This document shows, in pieces, positions 10,987-21,158 of a DNA stretch of 64,000 nucleotides. This DNA is from Kalmusia sp. IMI 367209 (taxonomy: Eukaryota; Ascomycota; Dothideomycetes; Pleosporales; Didymosphaeriaceae), in NCBI GenBank assembly GCA_027946365.1, contig JAPEUQ010000009.1, forward strand, positions 1,240,001-1,304,000, given 5' to 3'. Below the pieces are notes generated by a model. The model did not search any database and was not told the origin of the DNA. It saw nothing but the letters and a program-made list of their open reading frames with translations. Position 1 is the first letter of the stretch; each line of letters starts with the position of its first letter. The position numbers and the translations under genes are program-made.

Positions 10987-11221
10987 GTTTAATTGAGCGA
11001 GGTACTACTTAGATGCCTAAAAATGGACTTCATGATACCACGACAGTCCATCTAATGATGCTCTACTTCGCGTAACGCCGGTCCGTTCGATCCCATATGA
11101 TACATGTCCTGATTTCCTCGCATATCCACTCATTGGCGTAGTATTACAAAGTACCACCAGCTCCACACAGACAAATTACGCCGGATTTTAAATCTTCACA
11201 GATCTGCTAATTTTTTCTCCA

Positions 11222-11887
11222 TTATTTGCTCTCAAAATCGCTCGCCTGCAGGTTCCGCGTCATGCTCGGCAATTTAACTACCAGCCCATCTAACTCCTTG
11301 CTCATCTTGACCTGACATCCTAACCGACTGGTCTCGGTCAGCCCAAACGCCAGATCGAGCATGTCGTTCTCATCGTCGTCAGGCTCATCCATCTTGTCAT
11401 ACATGTCCGGATCTTCTACGATGACGTGGCAGGTGGAACAGGCGCAGGAGCCGCCGCAGGCTCCTTCCATCTCGAGGTCGTTGTCTTGAGCAATGTCGAG
11501 GAGGTTATCGCCGTCGGAGACTTCGAACGTCAATGATTCGCCTTCTTTGGTGATGAAGGTGACCTTGAGCCTATGCAAGAGTTAGTCTCAGATCCCGTAC
11601 CGTTACGTTTGTACTCCATACTCTTCACCTGGCTTCGGTGGATCAATATGACCGTGCTGCGAGACGGGAGTTGAGGAGAATTTCCGTTGATTCCGCGCTA
11701 AATTCGGGATGGCGATGCTCTGAAGCCCCCATTGTGATCGTCTGGGCAGTCGTATCCTCGTCGTACGGGTTGTGGTTGGCCGCGACGAAAAAAGTCGTCT
11801 CTGCGATGGAAGCGAGGCCCGCAGTGACAGTCCCTCGCTCTTCAATGCGCGTGAGAGCGCATTCTTCCAATGCGAACTGCCAGCCAT
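11222..11887 (-). CDS. yah1: mitochondrial adrenodoxin-type [2Fe-2S] ferredoxin
   Basis: Two exons, 11887-11622 and 11570-11222, with a 51-nt intron (branch-like GACTAAC) give 204 aa. The join yields PKPGEELKVTFI, the normal entry into the domain. The N-terminal ~85 residues are rich in Arg and Ser and lack acid clusters, as expected for a mitochondrial presequence. The iron-sulfur ligands are in ACGGSCACSTCHV and, about 36 residues on, LGCQVKM. The acidic MDEPDDDENDML partner-binding helix is present. Yah1-type ferredoxins pass electrons from NADPH via ferredoxin reductase for iron-sulfur cluster assembly and heme A synthesis in the matrix. Divergent from UGO1. Confidence 0.96.
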
Positions 11888-12143
11888 GACGCTGGCTCAC
11901 GCAAACACACAGGATGTGGGAATTAGTGTTGTGGGCAAGTTTGCTCCACGCGAAGATGTACAGCATTTACTCATCCCGAACTTGGTACAACCGCGGAAGC
12001 GCTCGGGCCAGGCCCAAATGCAAGACGAACTAGGATCAACGTCACGAATGATCCATGCGACCTCCTACACGCCCCGGCAGAAAAACATCACTGCCGACCA
12101 TCCACCTCTCCTATTCTCCTTACACTCTCTAAACATCCCCGCC
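11888..12143. promoter_or_regulatory. bidirectional promoter YAH1/UGO1
   Basis: A 256-bp spacer separates the divergent start codons of two mitochondrial genes. The UGO1 frame stays open upstream to 11772, but the conserved N-terminus starts only at the ATG at 12144. Confidence 0.55.
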
Positions 12144-13718
12144 ATGGCGACCTCGCGCGACGCCCCGAATCCGCTACGACCTTACTACATCCCGCCTTCG
12201 ATTGGCCTCCCGCCCGAGCAGCCGCAAAACAGTTCGTCGCCCGCGCCGTCGTATTCGTCTCGCACGCCTAAGCCGAGCTTTGGTAGCCAGGCTCGCGATA
12301 TTCTGTCTGACCTTGACTACGACTCCTATTTCCCAGACAGCTCGCCAACCGTAGCGGAGCACGCGAAGAAGTTGCTAGATCAGGCACTATGGAACTACAC
12401 GTCGGTGCTGCTGGCCCAGCCCTTCGAGGTCGCGAAGACGCTGCTGCAGGTGCACCAAGCGCAGGGACAGGGACCACCTGGTCTACGACTGAATGGCGAT
12501 GAACTCAGAAGCCGCCCAAACTCGTTCGCAAGCGGCAAGTTTGAGGATTATCCTTCCGACGAGTCGGATGAAGATTCACCAGGCTACTTCACGAGCACGG
12601 CGCCGCAGGTGTTAAGTCCGGCCTACGAGCGGGGCGGATCACGGTCAAGAAGTCCACAGAAGAGGAGGAGGCATGCAGCGAGTCGGTCGAGGGATAGCAC
12701 ACCTACCCAAGCACCGCCGCTTGCACCGCGGAAGCTGGAGCTCAGGAAAGCAGATGCGCTGCTCGAGGTCATTGCACAGTTATGGCAGAAGGAATCAGCA
12801 TGGGGCGTGTGGAAGGGCACAAACGTCACCTTCGTATACAACTTTCTTCTCAAGACAACCGAGAGCTGGACACGGAGCATGCTGTCCGCCCTGCTCAATG
12901 TCCCGGATCCAGGTCTCATGGGGACTGGTGCAAGCGGCATCGGTGGGCTCGATATAATAGACAGCCCCTCACCCCTCATGTCCCTCGGCGTCGCCGTCGC
13001 CGCCACCGCCATCGCCGCCACCCTCCTCGCTCCCCTCGACCTCATCCGCACACGACTCATCGTAACGCCTACATCTGCCCCGCCTCGAACAATATACCCC
13101 TCACTATCCCTCCTCCCGAACTTCTCCATTCCAACAAACCTTCTTCCCGTAACGCTCCTCCACGCCACGATACCGACCTTCATCTCCTCATCTACCCCGC
13201 TCTTCCTCCGCACCACCTTCTCCATCGATCCCATTGTCACGCCAACCGCCTACTCTTTCTCCACCTTTCTCTCTTCCACCGCCGAACTCTTCGTCCGCCT
13301 TCCGCTTGAAACCGTCCTTCGGCGCGGCCAAGTTGCCGTTCTCCAAGACCACGAAAATGAACGTTTAGCAGCCGAATACCGACAGCTCCCAGACTCATCG
13401 CGCTCGCTCAAGTCACCAGTGTATGGCATGGAGAACGAAGACCCAGCGATACGGAGCTTCAAGACCATCGTAGAGCCGGGACCGTACAAGGGCGTTCTAG
13501 GCACGATGTGGTTCATCGTGCGAGACGAGGGCGTGCAAGTCGTCGGACCCGGTGCAAAAAAGGCGCAAAATCGAGCGCCGGCGGCGGGTTACTCGAACCG
13601 CAATAGGATACGGAAGGGGCAGGGTATACATGGTCTTTGGAGGGTGGAGGGTTGGATTCTGGGGGCTAGTTGGTGTATGGGGCGCTGCTGCCTAGGTGGC
13701 GGCGGTGGGGAGTTCTAA
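12144..13718 (+). CDS. ugo1: mitochondrial fusion protein Ugo1 (SLC25-like), C-terminus odd
   Basis: A single exon of 524 aa from the ATG at 12144. LRPYYIPPSIG at the start and QALWNYTSVLLAQPFEVAKTLL are typical of fungal Ugo1, a modified carrier of the outer mitochondrial membrane that links Fzo1 and Mgm1 during fusion. Carrier-like segments follow, including a LLAPLDLIRTRLIV helix and an FVRLPLETVLRRGQ motif. Near the end the frame reads GLWRVEGWILGASWC, where the family normally has GLWRGWRVGxWGLVGVWG. That expected segment is present in the +1 frame (about 13637-13694), and the original frame then resumes with LGGGGGEF. This implies two compensating indels or two base-calling errors. Identity is secure; the last 25 residues as read are doubtful. 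Confidence 0.9.
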   Translation: MATSRDAPNPLRPYYIPPSIGLPPEQPQNSSSPAPSYSSRTPKPSFGSQARDILSDLDYDSYFPDSSPTVAEHAKKLLDQALWNYTSVLLAQPFEVAKTLLQVHQAQGQGPPGLRLNGDELRSRPNSFASGKFEDYPSDESDEDSPGYFTSTAPQVLSPAYERGGSRSRSPQKRRRHAASRSRDSTPTQAPPLAPRKLELRKADALLEVIAQLWQKESAWGVWKGTNVTFVYNFLLKTTESWTRSMLSALLNVPDPGLMGTGASGIGGLDIIDSPSPLMSLGVAVAATAIAATLLAPLDLIRTRLIVTPTSAPPRTIYPSLSLLPNFSIPTNLLPVTLLHATIPTFISSSTPLFLRTTFSIDPIVTPTAYSFSTFLSSTAELFVRLPLETVLRRGQVAVLQDHENERLAAEYRQLPDSSRSLKSPVYGMENEDPAIRSFKTIVEPGPYKGVLGTMWFIVRDEGVQVVGPGAKKAQNRAPAAGYSNRNRIRKGQGIHGLWRVEGWILGASWCMGRCCLGGGGGEF

Positions 13719-15057
13719 TAAAAATCAACGGGCTTGAAAGAAGCAGTGTATGTGTAAGGCGCTGAGCGGGATTTTTCGATGGCTTCTGTATATTTTTATT
13801 ATGATGATATCCCCGCACTCTCCTCTTCACGCTATTTGGACTGGATATTTAGGCTTGTTTGGATGGAGCTGGGATACACTGGTTTGTGCTGTACATATAT
13901 ATATATACTCTTCTCGCTAGATGGCTAGGGAATGAATGAGCATAGACGTGTGTGGCTGAGCATCCAAACGCACTCAGTGTGGCGATGATTCAACGTGTGA
14001 ACGATATAGAATTAAGAGTATGAATCTAGTGTGAATAGGGGGTGATCAAACACTAGAAGCCGTGTGCCACTCATGTTCGGCGAACTCAACCAACATATTA
14101 AATCGGGTTCACGTGGAAATGATATACCATCTTTCTACAAGAAGCCTACATAGTCATGATCCTTCAGCTTTCTAATTCAAATATTTTAGGATGTTAATAT
14201 ACAAGCAACGATGCTTATATCGTGAAGCTATGTAATCACTTTCATAAGCCCCTATAGATCGGCATGTTGTGAAGATGATATTTATTGAAGCGAATGGAGA
14301 GCTAATAGCTATTTGAATCAAAGTATTTAACGCGCCAATGAATCTCCGCATTCAAAGACTTATATAAATGTAATGAATCCACGTAATGCCGTCTTTCAGA
14401 AATACCCGATATCCCCCATCTAGAGACGTGATCAAACGAAGTATCCCATATCAAATGCATACCCGACTGCTTCAGTATCGCCGGCTTCGCCGCACATCTT
14501 TATCTCTCCGCCTACCGGGGGTTAGCGGCAGTCTTACAATCAGGGCCATCACGGAGCCACTTACCCTCTTCTTTCGCATCCCTGATCTTGGTGACCACTG
14601 TATATAAGTTCTGATTGAAACCCTTTGTAGTGAAATTTACTGCTTAGTACCTGAAGCATATGACGGAATTACTTTTGCATAATGAGCACCAATAGCATTA
14701 GGGAACTAATTATGAGGTACCTGAAGTGATTGGATCTATTGGCAACGCGATGCAGTATAGAACGAAGTACACATACTCTCTTATACACGTACAATTCCTA
14801 TGGGTGCCGTATGTCTGAACCGACAACTGTGCTCCAGCGTGACCCCTACGCGGCTCTAAATCTTGAGCTTACAGGACGTGCGAGTACCCAGAACCTTGAA
14901 CTATAAGATATTTGGGGCCGAACTAATACCGCTTTTTTTTTAAAAAAAAATAATCGCTCATTAAGCTTTTGGATTGCAGCATGGATTTGAATATATGGGA
15001 ACGACAGCAAGCGAAGACCTAAGTACAAACAGATGCTACCTCAACGCAACTAAAACG
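13719..15057. other. gene-poor AT-leaning spacer
   Basis: No supported gene over 1.3 kb. It contains a short TA repeat near 13891-13909 and a perfect T9A9 tract at 14933-14950. It is flanked by the 3' ends of UGO1 and the dehydrogenase gene. Confidence 0.55.
14933..14950. repeat. T9A9 palindromic tract
   Basis: Nine T followed by nine A form a perfect inverted repeat about 110 bases beyond the dehydrogenase stop codon. Such rigid A/T tracts exclude nucleosomes; any function here is unknown. Confidence 0.8.
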
Positions 15058-16405
15058 TTAGTCGCTACTTATATTTATAACAAATTTCCCAACAGCATTC
15101 TGTTTCTGTATTGCCTCAAAAGCCTCCAAAGTATCTTCAAAGTCGAATTCCTTCGCGATGACAGGCTTGATGTTGTGTTCTTCCACGAACCTCGCCAATT
15201 CTGCAGTCGCATCTCGAGTGAAGGCGCAGCAACCTTTGACTGCACATAACGTTAGCATATTGATCCGGATACAATATAATGCTTATGATAACCAAGTGCA
15301 CTTACTAATCCTGCCCGAATAAAGAACACTAGGAACCAGTTCTTTAGGTAAATCCTCAGCTTCGCTTAGAATGCCAATTAGACTAATTAATCCACCTGGT
15401 CGTGTGCTATTGATGGACTTTAAAAGAGTCTTCGCCCCAGCGACTTCGATAACATGGTCAACGCCCTTGCCATCTGTAAGACGTAGAGCCTCCTTGTCCC
15501 AATCTGGAGTGGAAGTATAGTTGATAAGATGAGTAGCGCCCAGCGATTTTGCAAATGCCAGCTTTGAGTCAGAGGACGATGTCGCGATCACGGTTGCACC
15601 GAGTGCTGCTGCAATCTAAATTGGTCAGGGCAATCCTTTGGCCATTCAATTGGGTAAATGCTAGTAGAACACACCTGTATGGCGAAACAGCTCACACCTC
15701 CGGTACCCTGCGTCAACACCGTCTTACCTGCTAGCCTCTTGCTTCTCCAGTCTCCTACCCACGGTTGTAGCTCTCCGTTGAATTTACCATCGAGTGACTC
15801 TCTGATGGCACTCCAGGCTGTTACACCTGCCGTTTTCAGGCTCGCACTTTCAGCAGCCGTCAAGTTTCTTGGTGCTTTTATTACTCTCTCATCGTCTTCG
15901 ACAATCCAGTGTTGCAGAGTACCTTTTTAGATGGTCAGCCCTTTTTTACTCCAGTAAAATGGCATTTACGAACTCACCGTCTCTTTCGAAACCACCCAAG
16001 ATCTCATTCAACTTTAAATTTCTGATGTCCCCAGAATGCCAAGTATTTGGGTGTAAGATGACTTTTGTACCCTCGTGGCCATGCCACTTTGAGCTTGGGT
16101 GTGCTGAGTGAACGATCCCTGCACCGTCAGCTCCAGGGACTAGATCAGGCTTGTGAGGTCCTGGGTACGCCGGTGAACGTGTCTAAAGAATGACGGGATA
16201 ATCAGCAAAGATGTCATCCTAGTCATATGTACCAGATACATACGGCGATAAGGACTTCTCGAAAGTTCAAAGATGCGGCAGTAAGACGGATGAGAACTTG
16301 GTTGTGACCGGGTGTAGGGACAGCAAGATTTTTCTTTGTGAGATGACTTGTTGAGGTTGAGTTCTCTGGCACTACCCAGGCGATGTTGGAGTCTGGCAGT
16401 GTCAT
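15058..16405 (-). CDS. zinc-type alcohol dehydrogenase-like / quinone oxidoreductase (MDR)
   Basis: Five exons, 16405-16244, 16182-15978, 15922-15675, 15615-15306 and 15239-15058, joined by introns of 61, 55, 59 and 66 nt, give 368 aa. All junctions keep the frame. The GroES-like N-terminal half contains LNFREVLIA and PDLVPGADGAGIV. The Rossmann half has TQGTGGVSCFAIQ, AAALGATVIATSSSDSK and GVDHVIEVAG. These are typical of fungal NAD(P)H-dependent medium-chain reductases often annotated as zinc-type alcohol dehydrogenase-like. No catalytic zinc ligand set is evident, so a quinone or enone reductase role fits better (inference). The substrate is unknown. All exons are intact. Confidence 0.92.
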
Positions 16406-18143
16406 GATGAGATTGACTATAATAGAGAAGGCTCTGAGAACATAAAGGCCAATGGCAAAGAGCAAATCAATGACTTTTGAACGCTTCTTGACATCTCGAT
16501 GTATTTGTCAGCTCACAACATTATCGCATTGTTTGATTGCGCTAACTTGAACGCGAATCATGTACAATCCTCCGCCATACGTACGCTATTTGGTTCTACT
16601 GGTCGACCGGACTTGAATTGTCTGAATCCTTCAGGTGGATACCAGGAGCCTTGATCACTATTCACATCGTATCGGCTGCCTGATTTATCCGCAGTGTTTG
16701 TAGCTAGATGTCTCAGCCTTCTACCTGACGAAAAGTTGTTTAGTCTCCTAATACAGCGACAGAGCTCTTTTTGGCCAGAAACCAGAGACAGTGTGTTTTG
16801 GTATTCCATTCTACTGGTCTTTGTTATGCTCTTGGGGCCAGCATTCAGGAAGGCTATGCTTGCCTTCACTATATTTGATTTATAAGCGAGGCGGGATGGC
16901 TTCCACTATTTGAGAGGGCTAGCCAGATATGGTAAGACTAGGTATACAGTGTTTGTTTACCGCCATGGAATGCAGCAAACTAAGCACGTATTAAGTTTTT
17001 AGACTGTACAACCGTGTACCTTGTACAATGAAGGAAGCCAAAAAGCAAAAGAGCTGCATCCGCTGAAGAGCCACGACCGGTTGATTCAACGGTTCCACAA
17101 GGGGATCAAGGTTGGTGATATTTGATCGCGGATAATAAATTAAAGCTTGAAACGTGAACCGTCTCTCAACTGCCCAGTCCCACCTCCTCAGAGGGCCATC
17201 GACTTCAGATAATCCATGGCAGCCTCCTGGATCTACTGCTGTAAGAACCTCAGGCTGAGAAAGTGTGATCTGCACGTGTGCTATTCCATAAATATGATCA
17301 ATAAGCCCGAACAACGCAGTTCAGAAACCCATACAACAATCTTGTGGAGGAAGCATGCATTGGTGCAGAGCGCTAGAATGGGTGCCCACAAGAGCATGCA
17401 ACATCGCGGAGACAGATGTACGCGGCTCAAGCTGAACGGTACGTAACCTTACAGGAAGAGGTTGATAACTATCATACAGCAGAATAATGAGTGATTGCGG
17501 GGGAGGAGGTGTCAGCTGCACCAAGCTCCGATTTCTATGAATTGTGTATGACGGTACCAAAAACGAACCGTTTGATAACACTATCTAAAAATACCATTCA
17601 AACTTGGAAATTTACGCCTATGAAACCGCAATCATTGAGAGGAGTGTCTCAGTATAGATAGATGAAGTTCTTATCATCGTCGCACTGTAAGCGTCGCGAT
17701 CTTCTCCTTGTTTCCTTGTAGCTCGTACTTCTGATGTGGCGAAGTCGTAAAATTAGAGTTGATGCACCCCACAACGAGGCGTTCGGTTGAGCGCCTCCGC
17801 AAGCAGGCGATAACCGACTTCTGCCGGTCGATGGTCCGGCATCTAGATACTCGCAATTTCGCTCGGTGACAGCTATTGGATGTTGCATCAAGATATCACA
17901 AGCAGTCCTGGGGCCCGGGAATTCATTGGCTAGAGGGACAAACTGAGTATCAACACCACAGGATGACCGGATAGGCCAAGCAATGGTCAAATTCTTCAGC
18001 CTAAAATTTGTCTTGGACGACCCACATGTGATTCTTATGTGAACTTGGCTTGCGGAGATCCATTCTTGGGACGAAGTATAAACTGTGCGCATGAGTATAC
18101 ATCTGCGAGGAGTGTAATTGCACATTTAGCACTATCAGTCAAA
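16406..18143. other. spacer with no secure gene
   Basis: Several frames of 60-158 codons occur, mostly with non-ATG starts and random-looking composition. A minus-strand frame at 16558-16809 (83 codons from an ATG) is Arg/Ser-rich but unrecognised. The right end holds the xylanase promoter. Confidence 0.4.
18077..18082 (+). promoter_or_regulatory. TATA box candidate of GH11 gene
   Basis: TATAAA lies 62 bases before the xylanase ATG. A short upstream ORF of eight codons (18091-18117) follows and may or may not be within the transcript. Confidence 0.4.
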
Positions 18144-18833
18144 ATGCTCAGCACTATCTTCTTCGCAATTTGGTTTCTCTTCCCTGTGGCTCTAACCGCA
18201 CCACCGCAGCTTTTCGAACGCCAGGGCTACTACTGGTCATTTTGGCAAGAGGGAGGTGGCAGTCACCGATGCAATAATGGTAATGGAGGATCGTACACGG
18301 CGAACTGGTCAGGTGGAGGTGGCTTCGTGTGTGGTAAAGGGTGGAGCCCGGGAGGATCAAGGTGAAATTGACCACACCATTGCATCTTTATTTTGACTGA
18401 CACATTTCGTCATAGGACCGTGAAGTACAGCGGCACATACACACCGACCGGCCCTGGTTATCTCGCCATCTACGGCTGGACTACCGGCCCGCTTATCGAA
18501 TACTACATTGTTGAGAATCACGGCGACCTTGCGCCTGGCGAGCCTTGGACGCTCAAAGGTAACTTCACTTTCGAGGAAGGTACCTACAATATCTATCAAA
18601 GCCAGCGCGTCAACAAACCTTCGATTCAGGGCACCAGCACATTCTACCAGTACTGGTCCGTTAGAACCGAACCGAGGAGCAACGGGACAGTAACAACGGG
18701 AAGACATTTCAGTGAATGGCAGAAGTTGGGAATGAGGCTGGGCGGCCATAATTATATGATCTTAGCAACAGAAGGGTTCTCGAACAAGAGCTATGCAACG
18801 CCTAGTGGAAGCTGCAGCATGACACTAAGCTGA
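18144..18833 (+). CDS. GH11 endo-1,4-beta-xylanase
   Basis: Two exons, 18144-18361 and 18416-18833, with a 54-nt intron give 211 aa. A signal peptide ([14 protein letters not shown]) is followed by PPQLFERQ, a likely pro-region, then the GH11 beta-jelly roll. The catalytic nucleophile lies in [10 protein letters not shown] (Glu at about 101) and the acid/base in ILATEGF (Glu at about 192). [20 protein letters not shown] is the usual core motif. There is no carbohydrate-binding module. The enzyme is secreted and cleaves xylan of plant cell walls, as expected in a plant-associated fungus. An oddity is the loop after the nucleophile ([12 protein letters not shown]), where many family members have a TYNPS-type sequence. 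Confidence 0.97.
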
Positions 18834-19643
18834 GCAAGATTGAGAAATGGCTTAACCCTGACACTATTGCTTCTTATCTTGCGAGGCTGAGAATTTTTTG
18901 GAAACAGATGCACCATCGCAGTTTGGTGTTTAAGGGTTATCTGTACTATTAAAACAATTATTAAATATGTCTTTCACTTCAATTAGCAGCCCGTAAGTTC
19001 CATGACAATGATATTGACGTAGTTCTTGAATAATGAAAGGGGTAGGGGACAAGCAACTATTTATCCTATAAACATATACCCTACGAAACTTTGATGAAGT
19101 GCATGCGTGGCTTCGCGTAACTGGGTATCGCGGGGTTGGAGGCAACATTTCTGGGTGCAAACTAATTAGAGATCTATGTTGAAATCTGTTGAACTCGTCG
19201 GAGAATACAAAGGGGCGGAAGTTCTTGCATAAGGTTTAAGAATTTTTCTATGGTGGAGTGACAGAGCAGATGCTAAGCTAAAATAGTGGCTCAATGGGTA
19301 TCTGAAAGTCGAGAATAGGCTCTCCAATCTGGGAGCCTTTTACCATTTCACGCTAAAGCTTGGAGCTAACCACTTGGGACATCGGTTGGCAACGCCCAAT
19401 CCGTTTATAAGGATATCTCCAGATCTTTCCATGTTTGTCTCACAAATCAACCATGACTTGCCATGTTTGCATCGGATCCACTGCCTTGAATCGGGTTGTA
19501 GAAGAGTAGACCCTTTCCGACTGGCGCCCTGGTATACGGTCAGCAAGTATCTCGAAAGTCTGAGGGATGGGGTGCCAGAACAAGAATTTTTGAAGATATG
19601 TTAGTGGCCGAGTAGCCCCAGGATACGCACTCAGTAAAAGAGT
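18834..19643. other. spacer, possible terminal exon of neighbour
   Basis: No secure gene. The 2EXR gene to the right could splice at 19657/19560 (98-nt intron) into a short last exon ending DFRDTC here, instead of ending at 19644. Confidence 0.35.
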
Positions 19644-20390
19644 TCAGGGAAGCTCACCTTCCTTGTCTTGCACTATTGTAAGATCGTATGCTATGGCAGT
19701 TTTGCCTATGGTGTTCTCAAATGTAGTAGTGGTGTGTCGACCGTCTTCAGCATCTGCTAAGGCCTCCATAGTGAAAGCAACCGTTGCGCAATTGACTATC
19801 CCTCGTGTTACAAACGGGACCAACATCTTCAAGTCCACAGATTTCAAGTCACCCCAAGGGAGAAACTCGTCAACTGTGTCGCTTTCGCGTCGACCACTGA
19901 AGACAATATGCAGTCGCTTCAGAAAGAGGCCATAAAGTCGCTCCACGGTGGTGCAGGTTGTGTACCAAAAATGATCTGCCAAGTCGATGGTTCTAATGCG
20001 AAGAACAACTACGTCTAGCAAACCGAAAGCCGCATATAAAGGACCAGGCAGCACAGTCAATTTAGAGTCCGGACATTGACAGGTAATGTCCTCAAGTTCA
20101 TTGAAAGCAGCTTCGGGACGTAATGTATTGCGTATCTCAGTATGTAATTGCCAGCAAGTGAAATAGACACCCGTCCAGTAGAACATGTCTGGAGAGGTGG
20201 GTGATAGTGTAGTGTATTCGTATATTTCCAGTCGCAGCTCTTTTGGGATTGATAAAAGTCGACTCTGCGGCTGAGGATCAAATGACCGGGTCACTCTAAA
20301 GGAGAGTGGTGAACTCGGTGTGGGAGTCGCAGTCGCGCCGGCTGGTGACTCTGCGTGGGACCCTGAGCAGTTAGGCATCGACGAGTCCAT
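19644..20390 (-). CDS. 2EXR/F-box-like hypothetical protein
   Basis: A frame of 248 aa from the ATG at 20390; the ORF extends further only with a TTG. LLSIPKELRLEIYEY near residues 45-60 resembles the N-terminal helix motif (LPxELRxxIY) of the large fungal 2EXR/F-box-like family, followed by a hydrophobic CWQLHTEIRNTL stretch matching the family's SCxQxYxE pattern. The rest is unrecognised. Function of these proteins is mostly unknown; some may act as substrate adaptors. The 3' end is uncertain, because an alternative splice could replace the last four residues with a short different tail. It is related in style to the group at 35-40 kb. Confidence 0.72.
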   Translation of the reverse strand: MDSSMPNCSGSHAESPAGATATPTPSSPLSFRVTRSFDPQPQSRLLSIPKELRLEIYEYTTLSPTSPDMFYWTGVYFTCWQLHTEIRNTLRPEAAFNELEDITCQCPDSKLTVLPGPLYAAFGLLDVVVLRIRTIDLADHFWYTTCTTVERLYGLFLKRLHIVFSGRRESDTVDEFLPWGDLKSVDLKMLVPFVTRGIVNCATVAFTMEALADAEDGRHTTTTFENTIGKTAIAYDLTIVQDKEGELP

Positions 20391-21158
20391 CGCTGCTAGC
20401 CTTGAGAAGGTTGGCAACAAGACACTGGCAATCTCGATTATTTATTCAGGTTTGATCATTCGTATAGTATAGAGAGTGAGTCTAGGCTGCATATTCCAAG
20501 AGTGGATTGTGGGAGCTGATGTCTGACGTAGGCCTGAGAGTTTTTGAGTGTATGCGCTAACCTTCTTTTAGTGGAAACGAAGATCACGTGGGTGGCGCTT
20601 AGTGTATATCTAGGCTTAGCGGCGATCGAAAATATGTGCGTCTCGTATCCTTACCACCGCGTCACCATCGTTTGAAGGTTTTCCATCTTGTACATTACTT
20701 CGATGCTCCCTCGAACAGGCTTATTCGAACATTTGTAGTATATCTATGGAATGCATAATAGTCAAGACGCCGGCAAAGTACAATCTGGCCACGCAGGTCT
20801 GTGTCTTATCAGCTGCCATCAACTTTTCACATGTCGATAAAGAATAAGCTATCACTATCGTTGCTTCTTGGACTCTCAGCGATCTCACTGATAGTTTAAT
20901 AATCCTGGACTTAATCTTGCGCTCCAGTACCTGCCATGGACGTGTTATTAGAGACCCACAATTTTGCTTCCTACCAAGGTCAGCGCTAGCTAATGAGAGT
21001 AAAAGCTGAATACCCAATTGCATTAAGAAGGCCGTGCGAATTATAGGCCACCCATAGTAGGGCTTACTACATCTACGGACCCTGTCCGTACCCCAAACTC
21101 TTATATCCCGCGCGCGTCTTCCTGCTTTCCTGGTGTCGACAACTATTGCTGAGCCATC
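20391..21158. other. spacer with UGT promoter
   Basis: A 100-codon minus-strand frame with an ATG (21023-20721) is present but looks like chance. The right end serves as promoter of the glycosyltransferase. Confidence 0.4.

Noticed and set aside
11571..11606. 36-nt intron in YAH1 using the donor GTAACG
   Set aside because: Too short for a fungal intron; the donor at 11621 gives a 51-nt intron and the conserved EELKVTF junction.
12623..13240. 205-codon antisense frame opposite UGO1
   Set aside because: No recognisable features; shadow of the conserved carrier gene.
16558..16869. Minus-strand frame of about 100 codons, Arg/Ser-rich, possibly mitochondrial
   Set aside because: Starts at GTG; only 83 codons from the first ATG, no intron evidence, no recognised family.
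20721..21023. 100-codon minus-strand frame upstream of the glycosyltransferase
   Set aside because: Composition looks like chance and it occupies the promoter region of a well-supported gene.
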